From NCBI RefSeq assembly GCF_014648475.1, contig NZ_BMRE01000047.1, forward strand, positions 1 to 64,000: a stretch of 64,000 nucleotides of DNA, read 5' to 3'. A program made the translations under genes and the position numbers. Of the stretch, positions 60,093 through 64,000 are shown piece after piece. The notes beneath the pieces are model-generated. The model searched no databases. It was not told the DNA's origin and worked only from the letters and a program-made list of their open reading frames with translations. This stretch comes from Lentzea flava. Lineage in GTDB: Bacteria > Actinomycetota > Actinomycetes > Mycobacteriales > Pseudonocardiaceae. Position 1 is the first letter of the stretch. Each line of letters begins with the position of its first letter.

Positions 60093-61372
60093 GCGAGCAG
60101 AGCTCCTTCGAGCACGTCGAGGCCTTCGGCGAGCAGGTCGTCCGGGATGACCAGTGGGGGCAGCAGACGGATCACGTTGCCGTAGGTGCCGCACGTCAGC
60201 ACGACGACACCCTGGTCGTGGCACGCCTTCGCGACGCGGGCAGCGACGTCGGGCGTGCGTTCGGTGAACTCGATGGCGATCATCGCACCACGGCCGCGGA
60301 TCTCCGCGATGCTGTCGGTCTTCTCGGCGACGGCACGCAACCGGCCGAGAACCGTCTCCTCGATGCGGCGCGCGGCGGCGTTGAGGTCGCGCTCGCGCAT
60401 CGTGCGGATGGCACCGAGAGCCGCGGCGCACGCGACGGGGTTGCCGCCGTAGGTGCCGCCGAGTCCACCGACGTGCACGGCGTCCATGATCTCGGCGCGG
60501 CCCGTCACGGCGGCGAGCGGGAGGCCGCCCGCGATGCCCTTGGCCGTGGTGATCAGGTCCGGCACCACGCCCTCGTGGTCGGAGGCGAACCAGGAACCGG
60601 TGCGGCAGAAGCCGGTCTGGATCTCGTCAGCGACGAACAGCACGCCGCGCTCCCGGCACCACTCGGCGACGGCGGGCAGGAAGCCGGGAGCGGGTGCGAT
60701 GAACCCGCCCTCGCCCTGGATCGGCTCGATCACGACGGCGGCGGTGTTGTCCGCGCCGACCTGCTTCTCGATGGCCGCGATCGCCCTGGCCGCGGCCTCG
60801 GCGCCCGTCAGGCCGTCGTGCAGCGGGTAGGACGCCGGCACCCGGTACACCTCGGGCGCGAACGGCCCGAACCTGTGCTTGTACGGCATGTTCTTGGCGG
60901 TCAACGCCATCGTGAGGTTCGTGCGGCCGTGGTAGCCGTGGTCGAACACCACGACGGCCTGCCTGCCGGTGACGTGCCGCGCGATCTTGACCGCGTTCTC
61001 CACGGCCTCGGCGCCGGAGTTGAACAGCACCGACCGCTTCTCGTGATCGCCGGGGGTGAGCGCGTTCAGCTCCTCGCACACCTCCAGGTAGCCCTCGTAC
61101 GGCGTGATCATGAAGCAGGTGTGGCTGAACCTGTCGATCTGCGCGTGCACCGCCTCGGCGACCGCGGGGGCGGGGTTGCCGACGTTCGTGACGGCGATGC
61201 CGGAGCCGAGGTCGATGAGCTGGTTGCCGTCGACGTCGATCAGCAGGCCGTCGTCGGCAGAGGAGATGTAGACGGGCAGCGTCGAGCCGACGCCGGCGGC
61301 GACGGCGTCCTTGCGCCGCGCCTGGAGTTCCAGCGATTTGGGGCCGGGGATCGCGGTGCGCAGTCGGGTCAT
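60089..61372 (-). CDS. gabT: 4-aminobutyrate aminotransferase
   Basis: A class III PLP aminotransferase of 427 residues. GAEAVENAVKIAR, the FDHGYHGRT ring-stacking segment, VVIEPIQGEGG, FVADEIQTGFCRTG and the Schiff-base lysine in TTAKGIAGGLP are in order. It transfers the amino group of GABA (or a similar omega-amino acid) to 2-oxoglutarate; the adjacent dehydrogenase then oxidises the semialdehyde. Start ATG 61372. The divergent PucR gene starts 82 bp away. Confidence 0.9.
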   Translation of the reverse strand: MTRLRTAIPGPKSLELQARRKDAVAAGVGSTLPVYISSADDGLLIDVDGNQLIDLGSGIAVTNVGNPAPAVAEAVHAQIDRFSHTCFMITPYEGYLEVCEELNALTPGDHEKRSVLFNSGAEAVENAVKIARHVTGRQAVVVFDHGYHGRTNLTMALTAKNMPYKHRFGPFAPEVYRVPASYPLHDGLTGAEAAARAIAAIEKQVGADNTAAVVIEPIQGEGGFIAPAPGFLPAVAEWCRERGVLFVADEIQTGFCRTGSWFASDHEGVVPDLITTAKGIAGGLPLAAVTGRAEIMDAVHVGGLGGTYGGNPVACAAALGAIRTMRERDLNAAARRIEETVLGRLRAVAEKTDSIAEIRGRGAMIAIEFTERTPDVAARVAKACHDQGVVVLTCGTYGNVIRLLPPLVIPDDLLAEGLDVLEGALLA

Positions 61373-61453
61373 GTGCTCAGCATGGCGCTGGTCAGCGCCG
61401 GGTGCAGTGTCAGATATGGCGATCTGGTGGCCTCTGGCTGTACAAATTGGCAC

Positions 61454-62716
61454 GTGCCCATCACGCTGCAGGAACTGGCCAGGACGTTGCGGCTGCCGGT
61501 GCTCGCGGGGGACGTGTCGAAACCGGTGGGCTGGGTGCACGGCACGGAGCTCGCGGACCCGACGCCGTTCCTGGAGGGTGGCGAGCTGCTGCTCACCACG
61601 GGCCTGAGGCCGATCACCGACGACTACGTGGAACGCCTGGTGCGCGCCGGCGTGGTCGGGCTCGGCTTCGGCACCGGTCTCGGTCACGACGTGGTGCCGC
61701 CCGCGCTGGTCGCCGCCGCTGAAGCAGCGGGACTCGGGCTCGTCGAGGTGCCGCGCGAGGTGCCGTTCATCGCCATCAGCAAGGCCGTGTCGAAGGCCGT
61801 CGCCGCCGACGAGTACGCGGCCCTCACCCGCACCAGCGAGGCGCAGCGAGCCCTCACGAGAGCCGCCGTCCGTGCAGGAGTCGGGGGAGTGGTGCGCAGG
61901 CTCGGCCAGTGGATCGACGGGTGGGCCGTGCTCCTCGACGCGGCAGGCCGGCCCGTGCACGCCCACAACCCGCGGCTCGTCCCCGACCTGACGGCAGAGC
62001 TGGGGCGCCTGAAGACCGCGGGCGGCCTGGCCAGCGCCGCGTTCGAGCTGGACGGCCTGCACGTGTTCCTCCAGGTCCTCGGCAGCCGCGCCCGCGGCGT
62101 GCTCGCGGTCGGCACCGCCAAGCCGGATCCCGGCATCGTCAACACGGCCGCGTCGCTGCTCGTCCTCGCGCTCGCGCAGAACGACTCCGTCGACGCGGCG
62201 AGGAGAGAGCTCCGCGCGGGCCAGTTCCGGATGCTGCTGGCCGGGCTCGCGGTCGACGGCCTGCCCGACCGGTTCCGGGTGTTCCTCACCGGCGAACCAC
62301 CGGACGACGACGTGTTCTGGGCCGAGCACGACGGTGACGTCGTCGTGCTCGCCACCGAGTTCGACGGCTTCGCATCGTCCGAAGTGGACATGACGGAGGT
62401 CGCGCGCGGGTACCGCGAAGCCCGGCAGGCGCGGCAGGCCGGTGTTCGCGCGTTCGAGGACCTCGCCGGGCACCTGAAGCTCCCGGACGGCTTCGCCGAC
62501 GCGCTGCTGAGGCCGTTGGACGCGGAAACCCGCGAAACGCTGCGCGTCTGGCTGGCCCATCACGGCGCGTGGGACCCGGCGGCGACGGAGCTGGGCGTGC
62601 ACCGGCACACCCTCAGAAACCGCGTGCGCAAAGCCGAACAGGCCCTGGAGCGTTCGATGGACTCGCCCGGCCTGCGCGCGGAACTGTGGCTAGCCCTCCA
62701 CAGCGAAGGTCAGTGA
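61454..62716 (+). CDS. PucR family regulator
   Basis: A protein of 420 residues: an N-terminal PucR domain (ITLQELARTLRLPVLAG, then GGELLLTTGLR), a GGDEF-like middle region and a C-terminal PucR-type helix-turn-helix (AATELGVHRHTLRNRVRKAEQAL). Such regulators activate amine and purine catabolic genes, and this one likely controls the divergent gabT operon in response to GABA or semialdehyde. Start GTG 61454. The last 27 bp overlap the convergent dioxygenase gene. Confidence 0.88.
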   Translation: MPITLQELARTLRLPVLAGDVSKPVGWVHGTELADPTPFLEGGELLLTTGLRPITDDYVERLVRAGVVGLGFGTGLGHDVVPPALVAAAEAAGLGLVEVPREVPFIAISKAVSKAVAADEYAALTRTSEAQRALTRAAVRAGVGGVVRRLGQWIDGWAVLLDAAGRPVHAHNPRLVPDLTAELGRLKTAGGLASAAFELDGLHVFLQVLGSRARGVLAVGTAKPDPGIVNTAASLLVLALAQNDSVDAARRELRAGQFRMLLAGLAVDGLPDRFRVFLTGEPPDDDVFWAEHDGDVVVLATEFDGFASSEVDMTEVARGYREARQARQAGVRAFEDLAGHLKLPDGFADALLRPLDAETRETLRVWLAHHGAWDPAATELGVHRHTLRNRVRKAEQALERSMDSPGLRAELWLALHSEGQ

Positions 62717-63505
62717 GGCGGTGTAACCGGACTGGACGTTCCCCGACATGGTCGCCATCTGCCGGTCCGTGCCGTCGCGGAATACCATGTCCTGCTTCAA
62801 CGAAGTGCGCGCCATGTTCTGGACGCTCTGCGTGTACCCGGTCGTGCCGTAGACCTCCTTGCACGTCGTCTCGGGCAACGCGAGCTGCGAGGTCGTGATC
62901 TTGTTGCCCGCCTTGGTGGCCTCGGCGAGGCTCGGGTAGACCTCGAAGTGGATGTGCGGCCAGCGTCCCGAGTACGCGCCGGGGAAGACGCTGACGAACG
63001 TCAGCCTGCCCGACGAGTCCGCCTCCTGGACGCCGCGCAGGAAGTTCTCGTTCCGCACGCGGTCGGAGTACATCGAGTAGTCGCCGTTGATGTCGCAGTG
63101 CCACAGGTAGACCGCGGCACCGGCGTACGGCTTGCCGTCCTCCTTCTGGACCGTCAGCTCGATGGTCAGCGGCACGCCCTCGGCCGTGCGGGTGGACGAG
63201 CCGAAGCTGGAACGGATGTCGGAACGCACGATGCCGCTCTGGGTCAGCGCGTTCGGGCCGTTGGAGCCGTCGCCGGGGTACGGCCCGGCGGTCTCCTCGG
63301 GAATCGCTTCCAGCGGGGTTCCCGCCGCGGTCGTTCCGGCGGCGTAACTGCTCGTGGTGATTGGCGCGGTTGAGTTCGAGGTCGTGGTCGACGGTGCACA
63401 GGCCACGAGGGTGAGGCCTGCGCCGCCGAGCAGTGACAACGCCCGCCGGCGCCCGATGAGCGTGGCGAGGTCGAACTGGAGGCCGCGGTCGTGGTTGTCC
63501 GTCAT
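62690..63505 (-). CDS. Exported intradiol ring-cleavage dioxygenase
   Basis: A protein of 271 residues with a Tat-like signal or lipobox (GRRRALSLLGGAGLTLVAC, Cys near 36), then a Thr/Ser-rich linker. The C-terminal domain has the protocatechuate-dioxygenase beta fold: YLWHCDINGDYSMY and RWPHIHFEVYP supply the Tyr and His iron ligands. Members that are exported are thought to act on catechol-like compounds outside the cell; the substrate is unknown. Start ATG 63505. Confidence 0.82.
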   Translation of the reverse strand: MTDNHDRGLQFDLATLIGRRRALSLLGGAGLTLVACAPSTTTSNSTAPITTSSYAAGTTAAGTPLEAIPEETAGPYPGDGSNGPNALTQSGIVRSDIRSSFGSSTRTAEGVPLTIELTVQKEDGKPYAGAAVYLWHCDINGDYSMYSDRVRNENFLRGVQEADSSGRLTFVSVFPGAYSGRWPHIHFEVYPSLAEATKAGNKITTSQLALPETTCKEVYGTTGYTQSVQNMARTSLKQDMVFRDGTDRQMATMSGNVQSGYTASLTFAVEG

Positions 63506-63568
63506 GGGGACAAGGCTGCGGTCGTTTGCTGTGAGTCGCCTGTGCGCCGCCTGTCAGGAAGGTAGCGG

Positions 63569-63593
63569 ATCCAGATGTTCAGAACATCTGGAT
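63569..63593. promoter_or_regulatory. 25-bp palindrome between divergent genes
   Basis: ATCCAGATGTTC, a single central A and the perfect complement GAACATCTGGAT. It lies 64 bp upstream of the dioxygenase start and 21 bp upstream of the phosphatase start, a likely operator shared by both. No matching regulator gene is beside it in the window. Confidence 0.65.
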
Positions 63594-63613
63594 GTTGGGA
63601 GTATCTTCACGTC

Positions 63614-64000
63614 ATGGCGACTCGTCACGTGTACGTCGTGCGGCACGGCGCCGCGGATCCGTTCGGCGAGCTGACCGGCGCCGGGCAGCGGCAGTCGGAA
63701 CTGCTCGGGCAGCGCCTGGCCGGCCTGCCGATCGACGTGGTGTGGCATTCGCCGCTGGCCAGGGCGGTGCGGTCCGCGCAGATCATCGGCAGGTCGCTGC
63801 CCGGCATCGCCGTGCGGGAAGCGGCCGAGCTCGTCGACCACGTGCCGCACGTGCCGGAGGAGATCCCTGCCGGGTGGGCGGGATTCTTCGACGGGTACGA
63901 CGCCGCTGAGGCCGCCGCGGGTGCCCGTGTCGCCGAGGCGCTGATCGCCCGCTTCGCCCGTCCCTCGGAGACCGAGACTCACGAGGTCCTGGTCACCCAC
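63614..64000 (+). CDS. Histidine phosphatase family protein (partial)
   Basis: The first 129 residues of a histidine phosphatase that runs off the window end. The catalytic RHG motif is in VYVVRHGAADPFG, and WHSPLARAVRSAQII gives the second arginine of the active site. The last residues HEVLVTH hold the family's C-terminal histidine (normally GHG-like), so most of the domain is present. Members act as phosphoglycerate mutase-like or general phosphatases; the substrate is unknown. Start ATG 63614. Confidence 0.85.
   Translation, partial: MATRHVYVVRHGAADPFGELTGAGQRQSELLGQRLAGLPIDVVWHSPLARAVRSAQIIGRSLPGIAVREAAELVDHVPHVPEEIPAGWAGFFDGYDAAEAAAGARVAEALIARFARPSETETHEVLVTH

Overview
The window is a contiguous piece of a high-GC (roughly 70%) actinomycete chromosome. 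Frequent GTG and TTG starts, ATGA/GTGA gene overlaps, F420-type and ANTAR proteins, an ShbA/SigD-like sigma factor, many secreted proteins and a citrulassin-type lasso peptide cluster point to the Pseudonocardiaceae (Lentzea/Lechevalieria/Saccharothrix type). That placement is inference from gene content. No rRNA, tRNA, CRISPR array or prophage was seen. The only mobile element seen is one solitary TnpB.

Region 1 (1-6.3 kb): a penicillin-binding protein, a SIS-domain protein, a winged-helix regulator, a secreted C39-like peptidase, a MobA-like nucleotidyltransferase and a Tat-exported GH105 hydrolase. Region 2 (6.4-11.5 kb): a complete lasso peptide locus on the minus strand (precursor, cyclase, RRE protein, leader protease, ABC exporter) followed by a LuxR regulator. 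The predicted 15-residue core differs from citrulassin A at two positions. Region 3 (11.5-18.4 kb): two alpha/beta hydrolases, then an overlapping FAD oxidase-DUF1365-cyclopropane synthase operon, a SigD/ShbA-like sigma factor and a PfkB kinase. Region 4 (18.4-21.9 kb): cell wall genes, a bifunctional PonA-type PBP and an M23 endopeptidase.

Region 5 (22-27.2 kb) is the most unusual: an acyl-CoA ligase, an SDR, a tyrosine/phenylalanine ammonia-lyase, a protein resembling the heme-dependent tyrosine 3-hydroxylases, and a caffeoyl-CoA-type O-methyltransferase. Together they could turn tyrosine into a caffeoyl- or feruloyl-CoA-like product without a flavin or P450 hydroxylase. Region 6 (27.2-30.6 kb): a TetR-controlled luciferase-like monooxygenase, a peroxiredoxin, a LacI regulator and a RidA protein. 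Region 7 (30.7-45.2 kb): alpha-glucan and trehalose metabolism (MalQ, GlgX, TreY, TreZ), interrupted by TnpB just upstream of glgX, and by an NB-ARC/TPR regulator and a trypsin-like protease with six FG-GAP-like repeats between treY and treZ. An ANTAR protein follows.

Region 8 (45.3-47.4 kb): CsbD stress protein behind a SigB-type promoter, overlapping a UdgX uracil-DNA glycosylase, a highly structured intergenic stretch, a small XRE regulator and a secreted NlpC/P60-like protein. Region 9 (47.4-58.7 kb): a cytochrome P450, a secreted GH95-GH27 glycosidase pair, an amino acid permease, a CAP-domain protein, an 18-codon orphan unit, a second GH105 and a LacI regulator. Region 10 (58.8-64 kb): GabD/GabT-type genes with a divergent PucR regulator, a secreted intradiol dioxygenase and the start of a histidine phosphatase that runs off the end.

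Two stretches (1-1.75 kb and about 54.8-56.3 kb) share a 55-bp dispersed repeat and a plus-strand G/T-rich composition. Many convergent neighbours overlap at their 3' ends.
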